Part shown: positions 1 through 6,796 of the stretch, in pieces
How positions within the stretch are numbered: position 1 is the first letter of the stretch
How the letters are laid out: every line of letters begins with the position of its first letter
IMG/VR virus record: IMGVR_UViG_3300031208_000019
Coordinates: 1 to 24,205 of that record
Reading direction: 5' to 3' (one strand)
Source: a virus
Length of the DNA stretch: 24,205 nt
The notes under the pieces: model-generated
Database searches by the model: none
What the model was told of the DNA's origin: nothing
The model's input: only the letters and a program-made list of their open reading frames with translations
Program-made: the position numbers and the translations under genes

Positions 1-62
1 CAGAAAAGTATAAAGACGTACTAGCACATAAAATACCCTATCCGGTTTTTGAAAACCTATAA
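1..62 (+). CDS. C-terminal tail of an unidentified gene (partial)
   Basis: In the frame starting at base 3 there are 19 sense codons and a TAA at 60-62, giving EKYKDVLAHKIPYPVFENL. The other two plus frames have stops in the first 25 bases, so this is the only frame that can be open across the left edge. It has the same strand as the following genes. The fragment is too short to assign a function, and its status as a gene end is an inference from frame openness alone. Confidence 0.4.
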   Translation, partial: EKYKDVLAHKIPYPVFENL

Positions 63-71
63 GCCAGGAAC

Positions 72-149
72 AAAAAAAGCCTTAGACGCTTGTGCTAAAT
101 ATCTTTAACTTATTGGAGATATTTGAGTATGAGATCTAAGGCTTTTTTT
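72..149 (+). promoter_or_regulatory. Nested inverted repeats enclosing the RBS and start codon of the GT9-like gene
   Basis: AAAAAAAGCCTTAGA (72-86) is perfectly complementary to TCTAAGGCTTTTTTT (135-149), a 15-bp stem with a 48-nt loop. Inside the loop a second perfect repeat, AAATATCT (97-104) with AGATATTT (117-124), makes an 8-bp stem whose right arm takes the AG of the GGAG Shine-Dalgarno (115-118). The ATG (129-131) lies between the two right arms. The outer right arm is coding (codons 3-7 of the gene) and ends in seven T. It could be a translational switch in read-through RNA, or an unusual terminator for the upstream gene. Structure is seen in the sequence; function is inferred. Confidence 0.6.
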
Positions 150-1088
150 GTGAATGGAGGATACGGCAGAGTAGTTTCTAGTATTCCTGCGTTTGAATTG
201 TACGAAAAAGAATCAGGTGACGAAGATTTTATTATTATATGTGAGGGCGGAACTGATGCCTTCAAAGGACATCCGTCTCTCGACGACAGGACCTATGATG
301 TTTGGCACAAGAAGCTGTTTGAAGATAAAATAAAAGATAAAGATGTAGTGACTACCGAGCCCTACCGTATTTGGGAATACTACAATCAGAAATGTAGTAT
401 TGCTCAAGCATTTGATATTGCAATTAACGGAAAAGGCCTCAGAGAAATCCCCAAACCAGAAATATATTTGTCTAATCAAGAAATGATAGACGGGCAAGGT
501 ATTATTGACGAAGTAAAAAAGAAGCTTAAAAAAGACAAAGTGATAATAATTCAGCCGTTTGGTCGAGGAATAGGAGAGCATAACGGACAGTTGACTGACC
601 CGTCAGCACGAAGTATAAGACTACCTGATCTTAAAGAAATAGTTAAAAAGTTGCAAAAAGAAGAGTTTGCTGTTATAATGATGAGTGAGTTTAAATTCGA
701 CTTTAAATCAAAATCTGATTTAAAAGACGAATTTGCAATTCCAGAAGGTGTAGGTCTTAGACAATGGGCGGCTGCAATCAAATTAGCTGATCACTTCTTA
801 GGATGTGATAGCGTAGGGCAGCATCTAGCAGCAGCAGTAGGCACAGAATCTACAATAGTTTTAGGCTCAACCTTCCCAGTGAACGTTTCGTACCCCGACA
901 ACGACTTATTCGAAGTAGTCGACCTTGGAATGCACTCTAGAGTATACGATCCTATAAGAATTACAATAGATGAATCTAAGACTCGTAAAAATGAAAATCT
1001 AATAACAATGAACAAAGAAATTATACAATACGTTGTTAAGAGAGTATTAAGAACCCCAAAAGACGAGGAAGAAAATAACGGTGAATAA
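129..1088 (+). CDS. Glycosyltransferase family 9-like protein (putative heptosyltransferase)
   Basis: A 319-residue protein with the two-domain look of GT-B family 9 enzymes (ADP-heptose:LPS heptosyltransferases). The N-terminus has GGYGRVVSSIPAFELYE (10-26), matching the family's 'gD.v...P....l' opening. The second domain begins at VIIIQPFGRGIG (128-139), and the donor-site region is LADHFLGCDSVGQHLAAAVG (209-228), with the D217-S218...H222-L-A-A pattern typical of GT9, followed by VLGSTFP. GT9 enzymes transfer heptose from ADP-heptose in the cytoplasm, usually to the lipid A-core acceptor; here the acceptor is unknown. ATG at 129 is preferred, with GGAG 10 nt upstream; an in-frame TTG at 123 is only 4 nt from GGAG. 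The gene overlaps the next by 8 nt, so the two are probably translated together. ADP-heptose genes 2-5 kb away support a heptose donor. Confidence 0.72.
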   Translation: MRSKAFFVNGGYGRVVSSIPAFELYEKESGDEDFIIICEGGTDAFKGHPSLDDRTYDVWHKKLFEDKIKDKDVVTTEPYRIWEYYNQKCSIAQAFDIAINGKGLREIPKPEIYLSNQEMIDGQGIIDEVKKKLKKDKVIIIQPFGRGIGEHNGQLTDPSARSIRLPDLKEIVKKLQKEEFAVIMMSEFKFDFKSKSDLKDEFAIPEGVGLRQWAAAIKLADHFLGCDSVGQHLAAAVGTESTIVLGSTFPVNVSYPDNDLFEVVDLGMHSRVYDPIRITIDESKTRKNENLITMNKEIIQYVVKRVLRTPKDEEENNGE

Positions 1089-2859
1089 TAAGACAGGATA
1101 CATTGCAGCAATTGCTCGAGGGCACAATGCCGGAGTTTGTCTTCTAAAAGACGGAGTGGTTGTTTTCTCTATTGAAGAAGAAAGGCTAAGTCGTCAAAAA
1201 TACGACGGCGGTCCTTATGCATCTATGATGAAAATCTTAGAGTATACTGACAAAATTGATTACTTGGTAGTTGCGCATACACAAAACCTGCATGATACTG
1301 CTGGAAAAGTTGATTTTACTGGAGACGACATATATACTGGTTTAGCCAGAAAGCTAAACCTAATTGATCGAAAAGCAAACTTGCATGAGCACCCTCAGGT
1401 AATTGATCTTAGTCACATGCATCATAAACTGCATGCTGCGTGTGCGTTTTATAATTCAGGGTTTGAGACAGCAACTGCCGTTATTGTTGACGGCGCAGGA
1501 ACGTTTATTCCTTTACAAGTAGGCGAAGAGACAATCACCGGGTGGGAAACAGAAACATTGTTCGAATGTGAATACCCGGCAGAAATAAAAACAGTATACA
1601 AACACATAGGTACAAGAGGCCCTACTCCTACTTCGTTTATGAAAGCGTACGACAACGATAACGAATACTCTGCACTAGTTACTGAGCATGCTGGAATAGT
1701 TAAAGTCTACGAAGCAGTAACAGAATACTGCGGTTTTAGTTCTATCGAAGCCGGCAAAACTATGGGATTGTTTCCGTACGGCAAGGAAGATGTCACATTG
1801 CCGGAATTGTTTATCGACACTGACGTTGGTGTTATTTCAAACAGAAATACAATAGTTCCTAATTACCCAAATGGTGCAATAGTAAATCAAGGAATATCTA
1901 AAACACTAACGCAGTTTGACGAAGATGTTGATATTACTACTCTTGAAAATAGACGGAACCTAGCGTGGAAGTGTCAAACTGATACTCAAGCACAGGTTGC
2001 TAACCTTATTAAAGAAGCAGTAAAAATCACTGGAAATAAAAATGTTGTCCTTAGTGGCGGGTACGGACTAAACTGTGTTGCAAACTACTACTATTTAGAT
2101 GCGTTAAAAGACAGCGGAATTAATTTATACGTAGAACCAGTATCCAACGACGCTGGCACTGCGATGGGTGCTGCACAGTTAATGTATCGTACTATAACAA
2201 AGGACCAAACGGTTTCTGATCCTCAAGATACAGTATACCACGGACCTTCTTATAACTTTAGCAATGATGATATTACAGAAACCGCAATAAAATATAATGC
2301 ACAGATAGAAGACGCTTCACACGAAACGCTAGTAGATTTAATTACTAGCAAGAATATTGTTTCTGTGTTTCAAGGGAGAAGTGAGAATGGCCCCCGGGCA
2401 TTAGGTAACCGGAGCTTGGTGTTTGATCCTACATTTACAGACGGCAAGGATTTTGTTAATGGAATAAAGCGTCGTGAATACTTTCGTCCGTTTGCAGGTT
2501 CTATTCTTGAGGAAGATGTGCATGAATGGTTTGATTTGCGAGGAATGAAAAGTTCTCCCACAATGATGTATGCAGTGAATTGCCAACCAGGCATTGAAGA
2601 AAAAATCCCTGCTATTATCCACGTAGACGGAACTTGTCGCATCCAAACAGTTAATAGAGAACAAAATCCTCACTACTATGATATTATTAAAGCATTTAAA
2701 GAAAGAACAGGTGTACCTATTGTTTTCAATACTAGTTTTAATTTAGGAGGAGAGCCGTTAGTAGAAACTCTTGACGATGCACTGTGGACACTTCAACAAA
2801 GTGATATTGAGTATTTGTATATGCCCGAATACGGAAAGCTTTTAACTATTAAGAATTAA
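1081..2859 (+). CDS. O-carbamoyltransferase, NodU/CmcH/TobZ family
   Basis: A full-length 592-residue family member that transfers a carbamoyl group from carbamoyl phosphate (through carbamoyl-AMP) to a hydroxyl of a sugar or other acceptor. The N-terminal Kae1-like domain shows GHNAGVCLLKDG (14-25), IEEERLSR (31-38), the metal-site HMHHKLHAA (112-120), VDGAG (136-140), GKTMGLFPYG (225-234), LSGGYGLNCVAN (324-335) and EPVSNDAGTAMGAA (352-365). The C-terminal YrdC-like domain has QGRSENGPRALGNRS (431-445), KRREYFRPFA (463-472) and VFNTSFNLGGEP. The start is GTG 1081, overlapping the preceding stop, with GAGGAA 10 nt upstream. Known members act on nodulation factors, aminoglycosides, cephamycins and P. 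aeruginosa LPS-core heptose (WapO); phage members that carbamoylate 5-hydroxymethylcytosine are also described. The substrate cannot be read from sequence. No key motif is missing. Confidence 0.93.
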   Translation: MNNKTGYIAAIARGHNAGVCLLKDGVVVFSIEEERLSRQKYDGGPYASMMKILEYTDKIDYLVVAHTQNLHDTAGKVDFTGDDIYTGLARKLNLIDRKANLHEHPQVIDLSHMHHKLHAACAFYNSGFETATAVIVDGAGTFIPLQVGEETITGWETETLFECEYPAEIKTVYKHIGTRGPTPTSFMKAYDNDNEYSALVTEHAGIVKVYEAVTEYCGFSSIEAGKTMGLFPYGKEDVTLPELFIDTDVGVISNRNTIVPNYPNGAIVNQGISKTLTQFDEDVDITTLENRRNLAWKCQTDTQAQVANLIKEAVKITGNKNVVLSGGYGLNCVANYYYLDALKDSGINLYVEPVSNDAGTAMGAAQLMYRTITKDQTVSDPQDTVYHGPSYNFSNDDITETAIKYNAQIEDASHETLVDLITSKNIVSVFQGRSENGPRALGNRSLVFDPTFTDGKDFVNGIKRREYFRPFAGSILEEDVHEWFDLRGMKSSPTMMYAVNCQPGIEEKIPAIIHVDGTCRIQTVNREQNPHYYDIIKAFKERTGVPIVFNTSFNLGGEPLVETLDDALWTLQQSDIEYLYMPEYGKLLTIKN

Positions 2860-2865
2860 TAAATA
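2858..2865 (+). promoter_or_regulatory. T4-type late promoter box (AATAAATA)
   Basis: AATAAATA overlaps the TAA of the carbamoyltransferase gene and lies 24 nt before the ATG of the next gene, with an AAAGGAA Shine-Dalgarno (2878-2884) between. It matches the ATAAATA core found before nine other gene starts here. Predicted start of transcription is about 2871. Confidence 0.55.
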
Positions 2866-2889
2866 CTCTAACAATGAAAGGAATGTTAG

Positions 2890-3321
2890 ATGTTTGACAT
2901 AGGAAATATTTTTAAAGTAGGCAAAAATAACTCTTTATTAGTAAAGAACAACGGTTCGTTTTCGCATGACGGGCCGTTTGTTTATGTACTTGAAACTACA
3001 CTGTTAGATCGTTGGTATATAAACAACTTCTCTACTGTAGAATATTCGATAAGTGTAGACTTAAACACTCAGAACAAAGAGTTTATTAAGGTAGTGGCTA
3101 TTGCTACACTTGACACAGTGGTGTTGACAGAAATATTCCGCACTTCTACTAATAGAAGGTTAGTAGAAGTGTCAGCTACAGTAAACAGCAGTTATGTAGA
3201 TATACTAATTACTCCTACAGAAACTGCCGATGACTCTTCAACTATTAAAGACAATCTTGGTTCAAAGGTTATATATACTGCTAGTTACTTTGGTACGCAA
3301 AATCCACTATCTCTCTCATGA
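2890..3321 (+). CDS. Small phage protein of unknown function, probably beta-rich and structural
   Basis: A 143-residue protein that I do not recognise as a characterised family. It is rich in alternating hydrophobic/polar stretches typical of beta strands (FVYVLETTLLDRWYI, EYSISVDLN, FIKVVAIATLDTVVLTEIF, VEVSATVNSSYVDILITPT), with no membrane segment, signal peptide or catalytic motif. A clear AAAGGAA Shine-Dalgarno and a late-type promoter box precede the ATG, which suggests late expression and so a virion or assembly role; this is inference. Its TGA shares the six bases TCATGA with the convergent HAD phosphatase gene. Confidence 0.75.
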   Translation: MFDIGNIFKVGKNNSLLVKNNGSFSHDGPFVYVLETTLLDRWYINNFSTVEYSISVDLNTQNKEFIKVVAIATLDTVVLTEIFRTSTNRRLVEVSATVNSSYVDILITPTETADDSSTIKDNLGSKVIYTASYFGTQNPLSLS

Positions 3322-3951
3322 AGACTTACTAGTCACATATTCGTAAAACGAGAATAGATCATCAAATATTATAGTCTTTTTGTTTAATTCACGATATGTA
3401 AATTTCTTAAGTTCTTTCTCGGTATCGGCCCCGTGTCCTGTCCTTACTAGCACAGGTGTTGCTTTGATTTTACTAGCAGCTTTCAGATCAGTCAACTTAT
3501 CACCTACGTAATACCCACTAGAAAATTTAATATTCTTGTGTTTCTGCTCGTCCTCGGCTTTTTTAAACATGCCTAGGTTAGGTTTAGCGTAGTAATCATC
3601 TTTTTGGTTAGTGATAGAAAAATAGATTCCGTCTATGCTAGGGCATCCAGCTGCTCCTAAAAGTTTCAGCATGTGTAGGTGTACCTTATTAACATCTTCT
3701 TCTGTACACATTTTTTTGAATATTCCTGCTTGATTAGTAATAATAACAATTCCAAACCCTGCTTTTCTAAGCCCAGCAATTGCTTCTATACTTCGGTCAA
3801 CAGGAACAAACTCGCTAGGATGTTTGACGTAGTCACTTCTATTTTCGTTTATGACGCCGTCCCGATCTAATCCTATCACACACTTGGTCGGAATATAATC
3901 AATACTATGCATGTCTACTATGAGATCGTTACTCCAATGTATATTAACCAT
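3316..3951 (-). CDS. gmhB: HAD-superfamily phosphatase, GmhB-like (D,D-heptose 1,7-bisphosphate 7-phosphatase)
   Basis: A 211-residue HAD phosphatase of the GmhB/histidinol-phosphatase group. Motif I is LDRDGVIN with D29 and D31 as nucleophile and acid/base; motif II is IITNQAGI (70-77); the KPNLGMF segment (K123) is motif III; GDKLTDLKAA (D151, D155) is motif IV. The expected role is removal of the 7-phosphate from heptose 1,7-bisphosphate, between the two HldE reactions. The usual zinc-binding Cys/His set of bacterial GmhB, just before the KPxxG motif, is absent (YFSITNQKDDYYAKPNLG). ATG 3951 is chosen because it overlaps the cupin stop by 8 nt; an in-frame ATG at 3975 would add 8 residues, and ATG 3912 is also possible. 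It is the last gene of the minus-strand operon. Specificity is inferred mainly from its hldE/hldD neighbours. Confidence 0.8.
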   Translation of the reverse strand: MVNIHWSNDLIVDMHSIDYIPTKCVIGLDRDGVINENRSDYVKHPSEFVPVDRSIEAIAGLRKAGFGIVIITNQAGIFKKMCTEEDVNKVHLHMLKLLGAAGCPSIDGIYFSITNQKDDYYAKPNLGMFKKAEDEQKHKNIKFSSGYYVGDKLTDLKAASKIKATPVLVRTGHGADTEKELKKFTYRELNKKTIIFDDLFSFYEYVTSKSS

Positions 3952-4342
3952 TAGTTTTTGTCTTCTGTGAATCACCGGGCATTATTCGATAATTGTCTGC
4001 AATGCTGTCTGGTGTACTTACTTCAGTAACACTTGATCCGTCTTCTAGTGCAATTAATTGATGAGGCAGAAGTGGTGGATTGCGCCAAGTATCGCCTTCT
4101 TTTAGCTCAACTTCGACTAGCTCAGCTGTTTCTGTTTTAATGTACAGTAGTTTAAATCGACCGTTATTAACAAACCACGATTCGTCTTTCTCTTTGTGAA
4201 AATGCATGCTAAACTTAGCACCAGCTTTGTCGAACACCATTATCTTGCCACAATACTTATCGTTAGTTGCCCATATCAGCTCGTATCCCCATTCTTTTTT
4301 TACAAATCCGTGTAGCCGTTCCGTATTATTATTTTGAATCAT
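3944..4342 (-). CDS. Single-domain cupin, probably sugar-nucleotide or sugar-phosphate related
   Basis: A 132-residue single cupin. Motif 1 fits the G-x5-H-x-H-x4-E-x6-G pattern exactly (G41, H47, H49, E54, G61), and motif 2 has GDTWRNPPLLPH with H94, so the 3-His/1-Glu metal site is complete. The sequence (HGFVKKEWGYELIWA at the start) resembles the cupin half of type II phosphomannose isomerases and small cupins found in polysaccharide gene clusters. The ATG overlaps the end of hldD by 14 nt and the stop overlaps the gmhB-like gene, so it is translationally coupled inside the heptose gene block. No ADP-heptose pathway step is known to need a cupin, so its job is open: isomerase, epimerase, binding or regulatory protein. 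Confidence 0.82.
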   Translation of the reverse strand: MIQNNNTERLHGFVKKEWGYELIWATNDKYCGKIMVFDKAGAKFSMHFHKEKDESWFVNNGRFKLLYIKTETAELVEVELKEGDTWRNPPLLPHQLIALEDGSSVTEVSTPDSIADNYRIMPGDSQKTKTNG

Positions 4343-5153
4343 TAATGTAGTCCTCGATAGATGTCCAGTTCATATCTATTGTAGTGTTTATCTTAGATAG
4401 GTTTGCGCAGGTGTAGGATTGGTATTGTTGTTTTAAGTTATCTGGCATAGGTACATACTTTATAATTGCATTATGTTTTTCAGCTATTGCTCTCGCAACT
4501 GTTTCAAAACTGATAGCAGTTCCTGTACCAACGTTAAAGATTCCTTGTGCATTGCTATTGAGCATCAAGCTATGCACTTGACAAACGTCCTCAACGCATA
4601 CAAAGTCTCTTTTATATAGATCTGAATTATTAAATAGCGTGATAAACTTGTTGTCTTTTGCTTGCTTAGTAAACTTGGTATAAGGACTTGCCTGATCACC
4701 CTTGTGATCTTCACCCGGGCCGTATACGTTGAAGTATCTAAATCCTTTTATGTTTATGTTAAACTCGTTAATATGTTGTATAACATATCGATCGAACAAA
4801 TATTTTGACCAAGCGTACGGCGACTGTGGTTGCAGCTTATCGTCCTCATTAAAATGTGTAGTAGTAGTCCCGTATACACTTGCACTTGACGCATATTGAA
4901 AATCAACGCCGAGTTGATTACACTCGTTAATCAGCCGTTTACTGAATTCAAAATTCTGTTCTAAGATCTGATCTACGTCTGTATAGGTAGTGTAACTGAT
5001 TGCTCCTAGATGTATAACTTGGTCGTATCTCTCGACTGGCGGGAACGCCGATTGTTTGTACTCCCAACCTTCTACTGCATGACCTTGTTGTAGTAGATGA
5101 GCTACTAGATTTTGTCCTATGAATCCGTGATGTCCTGTAACTAATATTCTCAT
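4329..5153 (-). CDS. hldD: ADP-glyceromanno-heptose 6-epimerase-like SDR enzyme (HldD)
   Basis: A 274-residue extended short-chain dehydrogenase/epimerase. The NAD(P)-binding glycine motif is VTGHHGFIG (G7, G10, G13); the catalytic YxxxK is Y113-AWS-K117, with the Ser/Thr element at YASSASVYG (87-95). FRYFNVYGPGEDHKG (138-152) is the part that points to HldD (compare the family's FNVYGP.E.HK), supported by YKRDFVCVEDV and FNVGTGTAIS. HldD converts ADP-D-glycero- to ADP-L-glycero-beta-D-manno-heptose, the last step of the pathway. It is shorter than E. coli HldD (310). Its ATG overlaps the hldE stop as ATGA, typical of coupled translation. UDP-sugar epimerase activity is the main alternative. 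Confidence 0.87.
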   Translation of the reverse strand: MRILVTGHHGFIGQNLVAHLLQQGHAVEGWEYKQSAFPPVERYDQVIHLGAISYTTYTDVDQILEQNFEFSKRLINECNQLGVDFQYASSASVYGTTTTHFNEDDKLQPQSPYAWSKYLFDRYVIQHINEFNINIKGFRYFNVYGPGEDHKGDQASPYTKFTKQAKDNKFITLFNNSDLYKRDFVCVEDVCQVHSLMLNSNAQGIFNVGTGTAISFETVARAIAEKHNAIIKYVPMPDNLKQQYQSYTCANLSKINTTIDMNWTSIEDYINDSK

Positions 5154-6292
5154 TTGCTGGCCTTAATTATAGTTGTAGTAGAAAAGTTTTTTAGTGTTGG
5201 GAAGATATACACGTCTGCTAAATTATTGCCTACAACCTGCTCTACGGTGTAGTCTCCGCCTTTGACAATAATACCAGGGCGTATCTGTTTGATGAGATTA
5301 TAAGGAGTATCCTCGTCAAATATGAAAGCACTATGTACCCAAGGCAGTATCTTTATTTGTTCTAGCCTAGTCTGCTGATTATTTATTGGTCTACTATTAC
5401 CTTTTAATCGTTTAACACTATCGTCGGAGTTAATACCTACTATTAACTTTTTGCCTAGACTGCTAGCCTTTTTAAGTAATTCTAAATGACCTTGATGTAA
5501 AATATCAAACACACCGTTGGTAAAAACAACAGTATTGTGTATATCACTAGGTTGCAATATATAGGTTCCTATATGCTTTACACTTTCACTTGCTGCTTCT
5601 ACTGCAATTTCGAGACTTAGTTGATAATCTTTATTTTGAACAAGCGCATAAACAAATGCGGCAACAAAACAATCACCTGCGCCGGTAACGTCGTTTACTT
5701 CAACCTTTACTGGGTTGACAGTATATTCAACATCGTCGATTTGCGCAATTAGGCAGTTATCAGCATCAGTAACTATAATATTGCTACCCCAACTAGAAAA
5801 TCCTAGTTCCTTATATTCTTTTTTATTTGGTTTTACTAACCATGCTCCTTTGTATCTACTTGCTATTCGTTTAGGATCTACAATAATTTTACATCCGGCT
5901 TGATTTATTAAGTCGATAATTTCTTCTACTAAATCTAGTGCTCCTTTATTATAGTCGCTGAGTATTACGTAATCGTAAATACTCAGCTCCTTGGTTCGTA
6001 GATCTCTTAGCAGCTTGCTGCTATCGGCAATGTGATCGTCGTCTATTCGTGATACATAATGATTATCACATATTACTCTAGTCTTTATACTCTTAATGTT
6101 GTTAGGGTTATATAAGTCAACATCAACACCCAAGCTTTTTAGATTTTCGTAAACTAGCCCTGCGCCGCCTAGTGTCTCTACTATTTTTTGTTGTTTAACA
6201 ATAGGAACTGGTGCTTCTGGACTAAGTCTTTCCGAGGTGCCGTAGATATATCTGTCGATTATGATATCGCCTATAACTAGTACTTTTGTCAT
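5150..6292 (-). CDS. hldE: Compact bifunctional heptose-7-phosphate kinase / heptose-1-phosphate adenylyltransferase (HldE)
   Basis: A 380-residue fusion. The N-terminal PfkB/ribokinase domain (about 1-245) has GDIIIDRYIYG (8-18), ERLSPEAPVPIV (21-32), LGGAG, the VDPKR strand and the anion hole/catalytic NDVTGAGDCF (200-209, base D207). The C-terminal nucleotidyltransferase domain (about 254-380) has FTNGVFDILHQGHL with HxGH at H266-H269, VGINSDDSVKRLKG, VKGGDYTVEQVVG and the terminal STTTII. It phosphorylates D,D-heptose 7-phosphate at C1 and, after GmhB, adenylylates heptose 1-phosphate. It is about 100 residues shorter than E. coli HldE; much of the loss follows GGAGLVYENLKSLGVDVDL, in the kinase domain. 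Both active-site motifs are retained. The ATG at 6292 lies 15 nt after the Nudix stop; the Shine-Dalgarno is weak (AGG), so coupling is likely. Confidence 0.92.
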   Translation of the reverse strand: MTKVLVIGDIIIDRYIYGTSERLSPEAPVPIVKQQKIVETLGGAGLVYENLKSLGVDVDLYNPNNIKSIKTRVICDNHYVSRIDDDHIADSSKLLRDLRTKELSIYDYVILSDYNKGALDLVEEIIDLINQAGCKIIVDPKRIASRYKGAWLVKPNKKEYKELGFSSWGSNIIVTDADNCLIAQIDDVEYTVNPVKVEVNDVTGAGDCFVAAFVYALVQNKDYQLSLEIAVEAASESVKHIGTYILQPSDIHNTVVFTNGVFDILHQGHLELLKKASSLGKKLIVGINSDDSVKRLKGNSRPINNQQTRLEQIKILPWVHSAFIFDEDTPYNLIKQIRPGIIVKGGDYTVEQVVGNNLADVYIFPTLKNFSTTTIIKASK

Positions 6293-6307
6293 TTTGTGCC
6301 TATTTGG

Positions 6308-6748
6308 TTAGTTATCAAGTAGATTGATAGTTTGGAATACTGTTTCGAGTTTTCTTAGATTTATTTTACTTTGAAGAGTATTGCGTAACCCGTGATGCAA
6401 CGGCTTAGGCCATTTATTAAAACTACACCAAGCGTATCCGTTATGTTCCTCATTTAATACCGGTATAAACTCTGAATCAATAATACACAAGTACGTATGA
6501 AAGTAAAATCTATCGTCTACACTGACGAAGCTTTCTAGCGGTAACGTCTTTTTGATAAACGGAAGTTGTCCGATTTCTTCTTGTATCTCGCGTAGAAGCC
6601 CTTCGAACGGCGTTTCGGAGTTTTCATTTGTTCCTCCGACTAACCCCCAAAGGTCAGACTGGCGGCCGCGTGTTCTGTGCAGAAAAAGAAACCGATGTGT
6701 GTCTAGTGTATAAAACAGTGCTCCGCTACAAACTATTTTGTTGCTCAT
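6308..6748 (-). CDS. Nudix hydrolase
   Basis: A 146-residue single-domain Nudix protein. The Nudix box G-x5-E-x7-REUxEExGU is perfect: G39, E45, R53-E54, E57-E58, G60. The segment HRTRGRQSDLWGLVGG before the box is typical of Nudix enzymes that act on nucleotide-linked substrates. The reaction would be hydrolysis of a nucleoside diphosphate linked to another group; NTP cleaning, RNA cap removal, or NDP-sugar (even ADP-heptose) cleavage are all possible and not separable by sequence. A GAAGGA Shine-Dalgarno is 11 nt before the ATG. It lies between gp15 and hldE, with 48 nt and 15 nt gaps, and no promoter box or terminator was seen in those gaps. Confidence 0.92.
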   Translation of the reverse strand: MSNKIVCSGALFYTLDTHRFLFLHRTRGRQSDLWGLVGGTNENSETPFEGLLREIQEEIGQLPFIKKTLPLESFVSVDDRFYFHTYLCIIDSEFIPVLNEEHNGYAWCSFNKWPKPLHHGLRNTLQSKINLRKLETVFQTINLLDN

Positions 6749-6796
6749 ACAAATAGTTATCCTTCTAAATCAATAGCTATATACCGACTGGGTAAG

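Noticed and set aside
551-1111. Minus-strand open frames (551-781, 791-1111) opposite the GT9-like gene
   Set aside because: Low-complexity translations with no motif, fully antisense to a well-supported gene with good coding pattern.
5390-5396. ATAAATA on the minus strand inside hldE
   Set aside because: It lies within coding sequence, 237 bp before hldD, with no nearby RBS or gene start; taken as a chance match in an AT-rich sequence.
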